NCBI GenBank assembly: GCA_024663395.1 | Contig: JANFAH010000107.1 | Span: 62,001-126,000 of the forward strand | Direction: 5' to 3' | Length of the DNA stretch: 64,000 nt | Origin: Pisolithus tinctorius | Taxonomy: Eukaryota > Basidiomycota > Agaricomycetes > Boletales > Pisolithaceae | Part shown: positions 32,463 through 43,745 of the stretch, one piece after another | Layout: every line of letters starts with the position of its first letter | How positions within the stretch are numbered: the stretch's first letter is position 1 | Notes under the pieces: generated by a model | What the model saw: only the letters and a program-made list of their open reading frames with translations | Told to the model about the DNA's origin: nothing | Databases searched by the model: none | Made by a program: the position numbers and the translations under genes

Positions 32463-34589
32463 TTATGGTGGAGGTTGGTATGGGCCAGGTTTGTGTGGAT
32501 AGTGTTCATGGAAAGCAGATACTATGTTGGAAGCATGACCTAGCTCAGTTGCAAGCAACCAAGAGGTTTCTTCATCAGTGTTCTCATAACCAGCCCAGCA
32601 GACTAGATACAAGAGTTGACAGTGGCAGTGATGGCAGTCCACCTTAGAGTCAAGTATCTCTGATACTTCATACTCAAGGTCACCATCGACATCCACTGGT
32701 GGAGGTGGAGGTTGTTGTCAGTTTGGGAAAGGGTTAGCCACTGCAGCTTCCAGTTGTGAGACATGGAAGACTGGATGTACTGAGCGCATAGAGTCAGGAA
32801 GCTTAAGGGTGACAGAGTGCATACCTGGCCTGGCCAAGATGGTGAATGGACCTAAGTACTTTTTGGAGAGTTTTTCCAAGGGATGAGTGGAGCAGAAGTA
32901 CTTGGCTTTGACATAGGCCTGTTCTCTGACCTTGAACTCAGGTGGAGGTATGCATTTAGCATCTGCTGGACCCTGGTAGCACTGCTGAGTGACAGACATT
33001 TTGGAGCGGAGGAAGTCATGAAGGGTGGAGAGCTCAACAACATAGTCATGAGCCCTTGGAGAAGTGAAGTCATGGTCAGGGACCACAGACAGGTTTGGAT
33101 GATATCCCTTGTTAGCAAAGAAGGGGGAAACTCCAGTAGTCACACTTGGTGCATTGTTGAAAGTGAACTCCACTAGAGGTAACAGCTCAGCCCAATTGTC
33201 TTGTTGGTAGTTACAGTAGACATGAAGGTACTGCTCGAGGGTCTGGTTTGTTTGCTCAGTCTGGCCATCACCTTCTGGGTGGTAACCCAAAGTGAAGTGA
33301 AGACACATATCAAGGGCCTTTCCTAGAGAGTGGAAGAAGTGTGAGACAAACTCAGGACCTTTGTCAGAGGTGACATTAGCTGGGACTCCATGCTTGGAGA
33401 AGACATGGGTTAGGAAGAGCTTAGCGAGTTCAGCAGAGGTGACAGAGTTGTGGGTGGGGATGAACACCACCTATTTCGAGAGGCAGTCCACTACCACGAG
33501 GATGGCAGAGTAGCCATCGGAGTTGGGGAGGTGTTTGATGAAGTCCATGGAGATGGAGTTCCAAGGTCTCTCTGGGACAGGGAGTTGCTTCAGTAGACCA
33601 TAAGGGTGGTGGCATGGAGTTTTGCTCCATCCACAGGTGGTGCAAGACCTGATGTAGTCTTTCATGTTGGAGCAGAGGTTAGGCCACACATAGTCCCTGC
33701 AGACGAGTTCTAGGGTGCGGTTTTGCCTGAAATGGCCTGCTAGAGGATGATCATGCTTGAACCAAAGCACTCAAAGGCAGAGGTCATCAATGTCAGGGAC
33801 AAAGATGCAACTGTCAAGGCAGAGTAGACCATCGGAGTCCAGGGACCACTGAGGCCTAGTCAGAGTCAGAAGATGGCTGGCAGAGACAGGGTCAGAGGGT
33901 AGGGTGGAGATGATGTCAGAGTGCAAGTACTCAACATCAAAGACCATGGCAGCATGGAGCACAGGTGCCATGAGGGTAGTGGTATGGAGGGATGATGTGA
34001 GTTGCTCCTGTGTAAACATAGGGTGGAAACTGTGAGGATTTACCTGTGCATAGTCCCTATCCCCCCCTTTTGGGTAGATGTCCCAACATTGTGTAAGTGT
34101 GTCGGGTTTGGCTCCTAAGTGGCCAGGTTGGAAGTGGATGGAAAGATTAAACTGTGAAAGGTACTCTGACCAGTGGGCCTGTCAATGAGTGAGAACCTTA
34201 GAGGTGGAAAAATACTCAAGGTTTTTGTGGTCCGTCACCATGTTGACAGGCAAGGCAGAACCTTCTAGGTAATGCTGCCAATGGCAGAAAGCCTTGAAGA
34301 TAGCCAACAGCTCCTTGTCATGGGTATCGTAGTTGAGTTCTGGCATGGTCATGGTGCAGGAGTAGAAAGTGACTGGGTGGAATTCACTGTCGGAGCAGGT
34401 GATCAACAAAATGCCAGCAATGGCATAGTTGGAGGTGTTGGTCTCCACTGTAAGCAGAGCATCAGGAACCCAGTGAGTGAGAACAGGAGCAGAGCTGAAG
34501 GCATCCTTCAGGCAGAGGAAAGTGGAGCGGCACTCCTCAGAAAAGTTCCAAGGAGCACCCTTTTGTGTGAGGCAAGTGAGTGGGATGAC
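32463..34589 (-). pseudogene. pol: C2 pol, RNase H-integrase-chromodomain part
   Basis: 3' half of C2 pol. RNase H opens ETNTSNYAIAG (first catalytic Asp is Asn), integrase keeps HDHPLAGHF ... CTTCGWSK, DFIKHLPN, TSDKGPEF and GDGQTEQTNQ, and the chromodomain has CQLLYLVCWAGYENTDEETSWLL. Stops include 33771-33773 (TGA, Arg position) and 33471-33473 (TAG where C1 has Gln). Cut at 34589 by the inverted D-family LTR. Confidence 0.88.
34585..34589. repeat. TSD ATGAC of inverted D-family solo LTR, left copy
   Basis: ATGAC here and at 42146-42150. It brackets the LTR and the nested element D, and the RT frame of C2 continues across it. Confidence 0.85.
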
Positions 34590-34970
34590 TGTCAAAGTCG
34601 GTCAACACCCCTGGCTCCTTCTTAGGGCGGAGTTGGAGCGGGTTGGGCTGCGGAGTACAGTGGTCAAAGTCCGAAGCGAATCCGACCACTGGGTGGTGAG
34701 ATATTCGACGAACAGTGAGCGGAGGGGTATGAAGGAAAGTCTCGGAGACTGAGGTCGGAGTCGGAGTTGGAGGTCAGAGGTCGGAGGTCGGATGAGAGGG
34801 CGTTGGGTTCAGCTAGTGCACTGCCCCCTTGCGCGAGCTCAGCCCTCGTATTTCAGAGGTGGAGCGGACTCAGAGGAAGTGGAGATGAAACTCCAGAGGG
34901 GACTGAGAGGGAGTCGAAGGTGGGGACTTTATTCAATATTCGTACTGATTACATCGGAGTACTACGTGGC
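34590..34970 (-). repeat. Inverted D-family solo LTR, left part
   Basis: In minus sense this is the 3' part of a D LTR, ending ACTTTGACA at 34590; the 5' part is 41712-42145. Together about 815 bp with the TSD ATGAC. It was the landing site of element D. Confidence 0.9.
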
Positions 34971-35781
34971 TGTCATGACCATGACACCAGCGTAAGCCCC
35001 TAATACCTACTCCGCCCTCCTCCGACATGTTCCCGTGCTTCTCCGCCCTCTTCCGACGTGTTCCCGCGCTCCTCCGACCCTCCCGACACATCTCCACACC
35101 TCTCCAAGGTCCCCTGACCAACTCCGCTCAACTCCGCCCTAAGGTTGGTCACGTGGGCTGTCGGACTTGCGGCCCTGCATTCTAGATAGGGTTCCGCCCT
35201 CGTGTCGGTTTTCTCCATTCTTCCGCTCCTTTGGTATTTACCCTCTTTTCCTCGTTGTAGTAGTTTCCTTGTCTCAGTTAAGGTCCCCGTCGTCCCTACC
35301 CTCTGTCCCTTGTCTCGGAAGGACTCTAACCCACTATACACTTATTGGTTTACATTCCGTACTGCACCGCCCTTGACCTACATCGTATATAAGGCCATGT
35401 AGTACTCCGATGTAATCAGTACGAATATCGAATAAAGTCCCCACCTTCGACTCGCTCTCAGTCCCCTCCGGAGTTTCGTCTCCACTTCCTCTGAGTCCGC
35501 TCCGCCTCTGAAATACGAGGGCTGAGCTCGCGCAAGGGGGCAGCGCACTAGCTGAACCCAACGCCCTCTCATCCGACCTCCGACCTCCGATCTCTGACCT
35601 CCGACTCCGACTCCACCCTCAGCCTCCGAAACTTTCCTTCATACCCCTCCGCTCACTGTTCGTCGAATATCTCGCCACCCAGTGGTCGGATTCGCTTCGG
35701 ACTTTGACTGCTGTACTCCGCGACCCAACCCGCTCCAACTCCGCCCTAAGAAGGAGCCAGGGGTGTTGTCCGACTTTGACA
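34971..35781 (+). repeat. D 5' LTR
   Basis: 811 bp, TGTCATGACC...TTTGACA. TATATAAGG at 35386-35394, AGTACGAATAT at 35418-35428 as likely RNA 5' end, AATAAAG shortly after (about 35432). An offset of 5925 maps it onto the 3' LTR. Confidence 0.97.
35386..35428 (+). promoter_or_regulatory. D LTR core promoter and putative transcription start
   Basis: TATATAAGG at 35386, then 32 bp to AGTACGAATAT (35418-35428). The spacing equals that in the B LTR (33 bp), and the 11-nt block is exactly complementary to 35784-35794. Confidence 0.7.
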
Positions 35782-35783
35782 GT

Positions 35784-35794
35784 ATATTCGTACT
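35784..35794 (+). other. D self-primer binding site ATATTCGTACT
   Basis: Two bases inside the 5' LTR end. It is the exact 11-nt complement of 35418-35428. In Tf1 and other sushi-type chromoviruses the RNA 5' end folds back on such a site to prime minus-strand DNA; no tRNA complement starting TGG is present. Confidence 0.75.
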
Positions 35795-35836
35795 ATCACT
35801 TGTACGAGCTCTCTCACTTCCCCTACCACATCTGTT

Positions 35837-37126
35837 ATGCCTCCCATGACACGTCTCCGACAACGGGATGCTACCGAGGCCCTTGCTACAGCCTTGGCAA
35901 ACCCCCGACGTCTCCCTTCGGTTGTTGAGCCCTTCCGGAGCTTCTCCTCCAGGGGGCGCTCCAACTCCAACCCTGCTCCAGACAGCGCCTCACGCGCTGC
36001 ACCCTCCATCCGTCAGCAGTCCGCCCTCCGCTCTCCGCCACCTCCTATCGTCATTCACCCTGGCGGAGATGGACCAGGCGACCCCGACGATGACCCCGAC
36101 GATCCTGACTACCATCCTGGTGATGGGCCTGATGATGAGGATGATCCCGACAACCTTGGGGATCCCCTTGATGACCCGGTCCTTGCTCTGACCCGGGCCA
36201 TCCATGCCCTAGCCCGCTCCAACCAGCGCTCCGGAGACTCTGCTCCACGAACCAGAGTCCGCGAGCCGGACACCTTTGATGGGTCCGACCCTAAAAAACT
36301 CCATGAGTTCCTGGTCCAGTGCGAGCTCAATTTCCAGGACCGCCCTCGGGCATTCCGCTCCGACCGAGCCAAGGTCACGTATGCGCAGTCCTACCTTAAG
36401 GGCATGGCATTGGCCTGGTTCGAACCAGACCTTCTCAATCCGGATGATTACCTTAATCGTCCGCTGTGGATGGATGACCACCGCGAGTTCCTCCATGAGC
36501 TCACTACCAATTTCGGCCCTCATGATGCTGCTGCCGATGCCGTCCAGCATCTGGAAAGTCTTACCATGAAGGACTCTTCGCATATTGCGAAGTACTTAGT
36601 GGAGTTCAACCGCTGGGCTTCTCAGGTAAAGGACTATGGCGAAGGTGCACTCCGCCACCGCTTCTACTCGGGTCTCCCTGACCGCATCAAGGATGAAGTG
36701 TCCCGTGTCGGCAAGCCCGCCACTCTTCATGCACTCCGCGAGTTGGCCCAGACAGTAGATGCACGCTACTGGGAGCGCAGGTCAGAGGTCTCCCACTCCG
36801 CCAAGCCTCCTCCTGCCGAAAGAACTCCGCTCCGCACCTCCGACTCAAAGCCGAAACCCTCCGCATCATCCTCCGCCCCTAAGTCCGACTCTAAAAAGGC
36901 CGAAGCGCCAAAGTCCAACATCAACCATCTCCTCGGAAAAGATGGCAAGCTCACAGCAGCTGAGCGGCTCCGCCGCCTTACTGGTGGGCTGTGCCTCTTC
37001 TGTGGTGAACCTGGTCACTCCGCCAAGGACTGCCCAAAGTCGACTTCCCGCGCTGCCAAGGCCTGGGCCGCTAAGGCTGCCACTCCGACCACTCCGCCTG
37101 CGGAGAGGTCAGAGCCAAAAAATTAA
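35837..37126 (+). CDS. gag: D Gag polyprotein
   Basis: 429 codons, intact. The ATG at 35837 is the first in good position after the primer site and gives the [11 protein letters not shown] start. Disordered Ser/Pro-rich N-terminus, acidic Asp/Pro repeat (about residues 75-115), capsid starting [16 protein letters not shown] (about residue 145) through [13 protein letters not shown] (about 280), basic Pro/Ser linker, and a single zinc knuckle [14 protein letters not shown] (C-x2-C-x4-H-x4-C, near residue 395). It would form the particle shell and package RNA. The stop TAA 37124-37126 follows the slippery heptamer. Confidence 0.95.
   Translation: MPPMTRLRQRDATEALATALANPRRLPSVVEPFRSFSSRGRSNSNPAPDSASRAAPSIRQQSALRSPPPPIVIHPGGDGPGDPDDDPDDPDYHPGDGPDDEDDPDNLGDPLDDPVLALTRAIHALARSNQRSGDSAPRTRVREPDTFDGSDPKKLHEFLVQCELNFQDRPRAFRSDRAKVTYAQSYLKGMALAWFEPDLLNPDDYLNRPLWMDDHREFLHELTTNFGPHDAAADAVQHLESLTMKDSSHIAKYLVEFNRWASQVKDYGEGALRHRFYSGLPDRIKDEVSRVGKPATLHALRELAQTVDARYWERRSEVSHSAKPPPAERTPLRTSDSKPKPSASSSAPKSDSKKAEAPKSNINHLLGKDGKLTAAERLRRLTGGLCLFCGEPGHSAKDCPKSTSRAAKAWAAKAATPTTPPAERSEPKN
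37117..37123 (+). promoter_or_regulatory. D -1 frameshift heptamer A AAA AAT before gag stop
   Basis: Gag reads CCA AAA AAT TAA. Slippage back by one on A-AAA-AAT gives AAA TTA ATC CGC and enters the pol frame. C1 and C2 have the same heptamer followed by TAG. Confidence 0.7.
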
Positions 37127-40100
37127 TCCGCTCCTCCAGGGAGCCTGTACGTCCTGGAGGAAGCGTTGATCCCATCCGTGCAGAAGTCCACCTCAACGCA
37201 TCCGCTCTTTCCGACCCTAATTCTCTTCTTCCGATTATTTCTCTTCCTGATTTCTCCGTAGATACTTTCCCCGCTCTGGTCGACTCAGGCTCTTCGCACT
37301 GTTTCGTCGACCCCTCTTTAGTTAAAAAATATAAAATCCCAACAAAAAATGTCTCTCCGCCTATTCCTCTCCGACTGTTTGATGGTACTAGTAATACCGC
37401 CATTTCCCAAGTAGTAGACTTCTCCATCCGCTTTGCCTCTGGCGATGTCACATCTGTTTCCTGTTATGTAACTCCGTTGGATTCCGCCTGTTCATTGGTC
37501 TTGGGACACAACTGGCTCACCCGCTACAATCCGTCGATTGACTGGGTATTGAGCAGTATCTCGTTCCGACCATCGATACAAAGAATGCCGACGCCCTTGG
37601 TGCCTCCGTCACCCTCTGTTGCGACTTCCGCTTCAGTACCGACACCCTCCGCTCCGTCCGCTCCTCCGACATCAGCTCCGCTGCCTACTCCGACAGCTGG
37701 CTTGCCACGCACTGCTCCGCATATCTCTCTCATCGGAGCTGCAGCCTTTGTCCGTGCATGTGCCCTTCCTGGCTCCGCACAGTTCCGCTTGCACCTCTGC
37801 CCCGAAGATATGAAACTCCGAGCCTCTTCGATGCCCTCCGCACCTCCTGATCTCTCTGCGGTGCCCTCCGACTACCATGAGTTCGCTGATGTCTTTAGTA
37901 AAGCAAAGGCTACTGAACTCCCTCCGCACCGCAGCTTCGATTTAAATATAGATCTCGAAGAAGGGGCTTCTCCACCTCTAGGCACTGTCTACTCCCTCTC
38001 TCCGCCCGAGCTTGAGGCGCTCCGCACCTTCATAGATGAGCACCTCAGCTACGGTTTCATTAAACAGTCAACCTCTGCCCATGGTGCTCCTGTCCTCTTC
38101 GTTAAGAAGAAGGACGGCTCGCTCCGCCTCTGTGTGGATTACCGAGGACTCAATAAAATCACCAAGAAAGACCGCTACCCGCTCCCTCTCATCTCCAACT
38201 TGCTCGATTCTCCGAGCCGCGCTAAAATCTATAGTAAAATTGACCTCCGCCATGCCTACCACTTAGTCTGAATCGGTGCTGGTGACGAATGGAAAACTGC
38301 CTTTCGCACTCGCTATGGTTCCTATGAATGGTTGGTTATGCCCTTTGGTCTTACTAATGCGCCAGCGGCTTTCCAGCGGTTTGTTAATAGCATCTTCGCC
38401 GACATGCTCGATGTCTGTGTTGTTGTTTACCTTGATGACATCCTCATCTACTCCCACAACGAGGAGTTGCACCGCCAACATGTAAAAGAGGTCCTCCGCC
38501 GCCTCCGCCAGCATAGCCTCTTTGCTAAGCTGGAAAAGTGCGAGTTCCACAAAGACTCTGTCGAGTACCTCGGCTATGTCCTCTCCCCATCCGGTCTGAC
38601 CATGTCCGCTGATAAGGTCCAGTCCATTCGTGATTGGCCTGAACCACGCAAGGTTAAAGACATCCAGTCCTTTCTTGGGTTCGCGAACTTCTATCGTCGG
38701 TTCATCAGTAACTACTCCGACATAGTTGTTCCGCTCACCCGCCTCACTCGGAAGGGTGCTCCTTGGAGCTTCTCCGAAGAGTGCCGCTCCGCTTTCCTCC
38801 GCCTTAAGACCGCCTTCACCTCCGCTCCGATCCTTACTCATTGGGTGCCTGATGCCCCAGTCACGGTTGAGACCGACGCATCGGACTATGCCATTGTGGG
38901 TATCCTCTCGATTACCTGCTCCGATGGTGAACTCCGCCCGGTTGCCTTTTACTCCCGCACACTCACTGCTCCAGAGCTCAACTATGACACTCATGATAAG
39001 GAGCTGTTGGCGATTTTCGAGGCCTTCCGCCACTGGCGACATTACTTGGAAGGTTCCGCCACCCCTGCTGACGTGGTGACTGACCATAAAAACTTGGAGT
39101 ATTTCTCCACCTCTAAGGTCCTAACCCGCCGTCAGGCTCGTTGGTCGGAGTACCTCTCCCGGTTCAACCTAGCCATCCGCTTCCGCCCTGGCCGCCTTGG
39201 AGCCAAGCCCGACGCACTTACCCGCCGCTGGGATGTTTACCCAAAAGAGGGGGATAAGGACTACGCGCAGGTAAACCCTCATAACCTCCGCCCTGTGTTT
39301 ACCCAGGAACAGTTCGCTTCGTCCCTCCGTACTACCCACCTCTTGGCCCCTGTGCTCCGAGCCGCCATGATCTTCGATGTTGAGCAGCTCCATGCCGACA
39401 TTATCTCCGCACTACCCTCCGACCCCATCTCCGCTTCCCATCTCCCAACTCCGACAGACCTCCGCTGGTCATTAGACCACGAGGGCCTCCTCCGCCTCGA
39501 TGGCCGCATCTTTGTCCCCGACACTGATGGTCTCCGCCTCCGAGTGCTTCGGTTTAAACATGACCATCCGCTTGCGGGTCACTTTGGGCAGAGTCGCACT
39601 GTAGAGCTTGTTCGCCGCGAGTACGTATGGCCTAACCTCCGCACTGATGTAAAGAACTATGTCAGGTCCTGCACCACTTGTGGTCGCAGCAAGGTCCCTC
39701 GTCACCGCCCCTTCGGCCTACTAAAGCAGCTTCCCGTCCCTGAGAAGCCATGGAACTCCATCTCGATGGATTTCATCGAGCATCTCCCCAACTCCGCAGG
39801 CTACTCCGCCATCTTGGTCGTTGTAGACCGCCTTTCTAAACAGACCGTGTTCATTCCGACCCATGACTCCATCACCTCCGCTGACCTAGCAAAACTCTTC
39901 CTTACCCACGTCTTTTCCAAACATGGGGTACCTGCTCATGTCACCTCCGACAGGGGTCCAGAGTTTGTGTCGCACTTCTTCCGCTCCCTTGGAAAGGCCT
40001 TAGATATGCGCCTTCGTTTTACATCGGGCTACCACCCAGAAGGCGATGGCCAAACAGAGCGCATGAATCAGACCCTTGAGCAGTATCTCCGCACCTACTG

Positions 40101-40851
40101 TAACTATCAGCAAGACGATTGGTCGGAGTTACTCCCACTAGCGGAGTTTGCTTGTAATAATGCACCGAGTGCTACTACTGGAGTCTCTCCCTTTTTCGCT
40201 AATAAGGGGTACCACCCGAACTTGTCAGTTTACTCTGACCGTGACCTCACCTCTCTGAAGGCCCATAACTATGTTGTGGAGCTTTCCGCCCTGCACGACT
40301 TCCTCCGCACTGAGATGGCTGCCGCTCAACTCCGCTATCAAGGTCCGGCTGATGCTAGACGCATTCCGCCACCAGAGTTCAAAGTCGGTGACCAGGCTTA
40401 TGTCAAGGCCAGGTACTTCCGCTCCACCCGCCCTTCGGCTAAACTTGCGGAGAAGAACTTGGGCCCCTATGCTATCATAGCTAGGCCTGGTACGCACTCC
40501 GTCACCCTCCGCTTACCTGATGCGATGCGGGCCATCCACCCTGTCTTTCACGTGTCGCAGTTAGAGCCTGCTACTCCGAACCCCTTCCCTGATCGGCACC
40601 AACCTCCGCCTCCGCCTGTTGAGGTGGATGGTGACCTTGAGTACGAGATTTCGGAGATCCTCGACTCAAAGGTGGATCGCCGCCGCCGTCATTGTCAGTT
40701 GCTGTATCTAGTCCGCTGGGCAGGCTATGAGAATACTGAAGACGAGACCTCTTGGGTGTTGGCAACGGAGTTAGAACATGCCTCCGAGTTGTTGGCTGCT
40801 TACCATGCTCGCTATCCTCATAAACCTGGACCTTACTCACCTCCGTCATAG
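37120..40851 (+). CDS. pol: D Pol polyprotein, one in-frame TGA
   Basis: About 1243 codons in the -1 frame. Protease: [12 protein letters not shown] near 37270. [21 protein letters not shown], then TGA at 38269-38271 ([14 protein letters not shown]) at an Arg-type codon, then the catalytic YLDD at 38428-38439. RNase [12 protein letters not shown]. Integrase: His-Cys finger HDHPLAGHF ... CTTCGRSK, core [27 protein letters not shown], and an SH3-like [13 protein letters not shown] segment. The C-terminal chromodomain ([16 protein letters not shown] ... [18 protein letters not shown]) would direct integration to modified chromatin. The stop could be read through or be a single deamination; everything else is intact. 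Ends at TAG 40849-40851. Confidence 0.93.
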
Positions 40852-40867
40852 CTTTGCTATGGCCTTC

Positions 40868-40895
40868 AGGGGTTCAGGCCCTAGGGGGGGGATAC
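40868..40895 (+). other. D polypurine tract
   Basis: GGGTTCAGGCCCTAGGGGGGGGATAC region just upstream of the 3' LTR; a G8 run followed by GATAC. Shared with C1, C2 and I. Confidence 0.85.
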
Positions 40896-41706
40896 TGTCA
40901 TGACCATGACACCAGCGTAAGCCCCTAATACCTACTCCGCCCTCCTCCGACATGTTCCCGTGCTTCTCCGCCCTCTTCCGACGTGTTCCCGCGCTCCTCC
41001 GACCCTCCCGACACATCTCCACACCTCTCCAAGGTCCCCTGACCAACTCCGCTCAACTCCGCCCTAAGGTTGGTCACGTGGGCTGTCGGACTTGCGGCCC
41101 TGCATTCTAGATAGGGTTCCGCCCTCGTGTCGGTTTTCTCCATTCTTCCGCTCCTTTGGTATTTACCCTCTTTTCCTCGTTGTAGTAGTTTCCTTGTCTC
41201 AGTTAAGGTCCCCGTCGTCCCTACCCTCTGTCCCTTGTCTCGGAAGGACTCTAACCCACTATACACTTATTGGTTTACATTCCGTACTGCACCGCCCTTG
41301 ACCTACATCGTATATAAGGCCATGTAGTACTCCGATGTAATCAGTACGAATATCGAATAAAGTCCCCACCTTCGACTCGCTCTCAGTCCCCTCCGGAGTT
41401 TCGTCTCCACTTCCTCTGAGTCCGCTCCGCCTCTGAAATACGAGGGCTGAGCTCGCGCAAGGGGGCAGCGCACTAGCTGAACCCAACGCCCTCTCATCCG
41501 ACCTCCGACCTCCGATCTCTGACCTCCGACTCCGACTCCACCCTCAGCCTCCGAAACTTTCCTTCATACCCCTCCGCTCACTGTTCGTCGAATATCTCGC
41601 CACCCAGTGGTCGGATTCGCTTCGGACTTTGACTGCTGTACTCCGCGACCCAACCCGCTCCAACTCCGCCCTAAGAAGGAGCCAGGGGTGTTGTCCGACT
41701 TTGACA
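40896..41706 (+). repeat. D 3' LTR
   Basis: 811 bp, no difference from the 5' LTR noticed on reading. Followed by the TSD GTGGC. Confidence 0.97.
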
Positions 41707-41711
41707 GTGGC

Positions 41712-42145
41712 CTTATATACGATGTAGGTCAAGGGCGGTGTAGTACGGAATGTAAACCAATAAGTGTATAGTGGGTTAGATTCCTTCCGACACAAGGGAT
41801 AGAGAGTAGGGACGACGGGGACCTTAACTGAGACAAGGAAACTACTACAATGAGGAAGAGAGGGTAAATACCGAAGGAGCGGAAGAATGGAGAAAACCGA
41901 CATGAGGGCGGAACCCTATCTAGAATGCAGGGCTGCAAGTCCGACAGCCCATGTGACCAACCTTAGGGCGGAGTTGAGCGGAGTTGGTCAGAACATGGAC
42001 GGGGGACCTCGGAGAGGTGTGGAGATGTGTCGGGAGGGTCGGAGGAGCGCGGGAACACGTCGGAGGAGGGCGGAGAAGCGCGGGAACATGTTGGAAGAGG
42101 GCGGAGTAGGTGTTAGGGGCTTACGCTGGTGTCATGGTCATGACA
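41712..42145 (-). repeat. Inverted D-family solo LTR, right part
   Basis: In minus sense this is the 5' part of the LTR, starting TGTCATGACC at 42145. It joins 34590-34970 once D and one TSD copy are removed. Confidence 0.9.
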
Positions 42146-42150
42146 ATGAC

Positions 42151-43745
42151 GATGTCAAAGTAGTTATTAATGAATCATCTGTAGAAATTTGCAAAACCAA
42201 GGAAAGACTGGATGTCTTGCACCTTCCATGGCTCAGGCCAGTTGTGGACTGCCTGAACCTTCTCAGCGGACATGGTGAGACTGGAGGGAGAAAGAACATA
42301 ACTGAGGTACTTGATGGAGTCAGAGTGAAACTCACACTTCTCCAGCTTGGCATAAAGACCATGCTTTCAAAGGCAGCAGAGTACCTCTTTTACATGTTCA
42401 CAGTGCAACTCCACATTCTGTGAGTAAATTAGGATGTCATCGAGGTATACCACAACACAGACATCGAGCATGTCTGCGAAGATACTATTGACAAACCACT
42501 GGAAGGCCACAGGCACATTAGTCAGACCGAATGGCATTACTGGCCACTCATAAGAACCATAACGAGTGCAGAAAGCCATTTTCCATTCATCTCTGTCTGC
42601 AATGTGGACTAGATGATAGGCATGGCAGAGGTCAATCTTGGTGTAGACTTTAGTGCAGCTTGGAGAGTCAAGTAGGTTGGAGATGAGTGGCAGCGAATAG
42701 TGGTCTTTTTTCGTGATTTTGTTGAGTCCTCAATAATCTACACAGAGGCGGAGTGAACTGTCCTTCTTCTTTATGAAGAGGACAGGGGCACCATGAGTGG
42801 AGGTGGACTGTTTGATGAAACTGTAGCCAAGATGCTCATCAATGAAGGTGCAGAGAACTTCAAGCTCTGGTGGAGAAAGAGAGTAGATCATGCCAATGGG
42901 TGGAGAGGCTCCTTCCTCAAGGTCAATCTTGAGATCAAATGAGCAGTGTGGTGGAAGTTCTGTGGCCTTGTCTTTACTAAAGATGTCAGCAAACTCATGA
43001 TACTCAGGAGGAACTGAGGAGAGGTCAGGAGGTGGAGAAGAAGCAGAGGATGCATGAAGCTTCACATCATCAGCAGAGAGCTGTAAGCAGAACTGCCTAG
43101 AGCCAGGGAGAGCACAGGCTCTGACATATGCAGCAGCATTGATGAGTGAGATGAGCAGAGCGGAGTGCAGCAAGTCTGTCAGAGGTGCAGTCGGAGCTGC
43201 AAATGGAGCAGAGGGTGTCAGATCCAGAGCAGAGGTCGCAGTGGAAGATGACAAAGGCACCTGGGGTGTTTGCATTCCCTGTAACAATGGTTTGAACGAT
43301 ATACTGCCCAGTACCCAGTCAATCAATGGATTGAAGCAGGTGAGCCAGTTGTGTCCTAATACCAGCGGACATGAAGAATCCAACAGAGTAACATAAAATG
43401 AAATGGAATTGACATCACTGGAAGGAAAGTGGAGGGAAAGATCTACTTCTTGGGAAATGACAGCATTTGTACTACCATCAAACAAGCAGAGCGGAATTGG
43501 TGGAGAAACAGAGGAAACAGGAATGGCATATTTTTTGATTATAGACAGGTCTACAAAACAATGAGAAGAGCCAGAATTGATCAACACAGAAACAGTATCA
43601 ACAGAGTAGTCAAGAAGAGTTACAGATGGAAGTAAAGAATTGGGACTAGAAAGAGCAGACATGTTGAGTCGGATGTCCAGTTGTGCACAGTTGGGATCAA
43701 CACTTCCTCCAGGCTGTGTGAGCTCCCTGGAGGAGTGGACTAATT
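42151..43745 (-). pseudogene. pol: C2 pol, protease and RT part
   Basis: 5' half of C2 pol up to the D-family LTR. The protease site reads [11 protein letters not shown] (Asp to Asn). RT has [15 protein letters not shown], then a stop, [14 protein letters not shown] and an intact [12 protein letters not shown]. The frame enters from gag by the same heptamer as D. Continues at 34589 after removal of the nested insertions. Confidence 0.88.

Larger units (their letters stand above)
34971..41706 (+). mobile_element. D, Ty3/gypsy chromovirus, complete and young
   Basis: 6736 bp, with two 811-bp LTRs that look identical on reading and the perfect TSD GTGGC (34966-34970, 41707-41711). CpG is abundant (CTCCGC-type codons) in contrast to the CpG-poor C, A, E and I copies. 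Order: LTR, self-primer site, gag, -1 shift, pol with protease, RT, RNase H, integrase and chromodomain, polypurine tract, LTR. The only defect seen is one TGA in RT. Unlike C1, C2, E and I it has no accessory gene: only 44 bp separate the pol stop from the 3' LTR. Confidence 0.97.

Noticed and set aside
34971..41706. A host gene interpretation of the long gag and pol frames
   Set aside because: Two 811-bp LTRs, TSD, primer site and polypurine tract define a retrotransposon.
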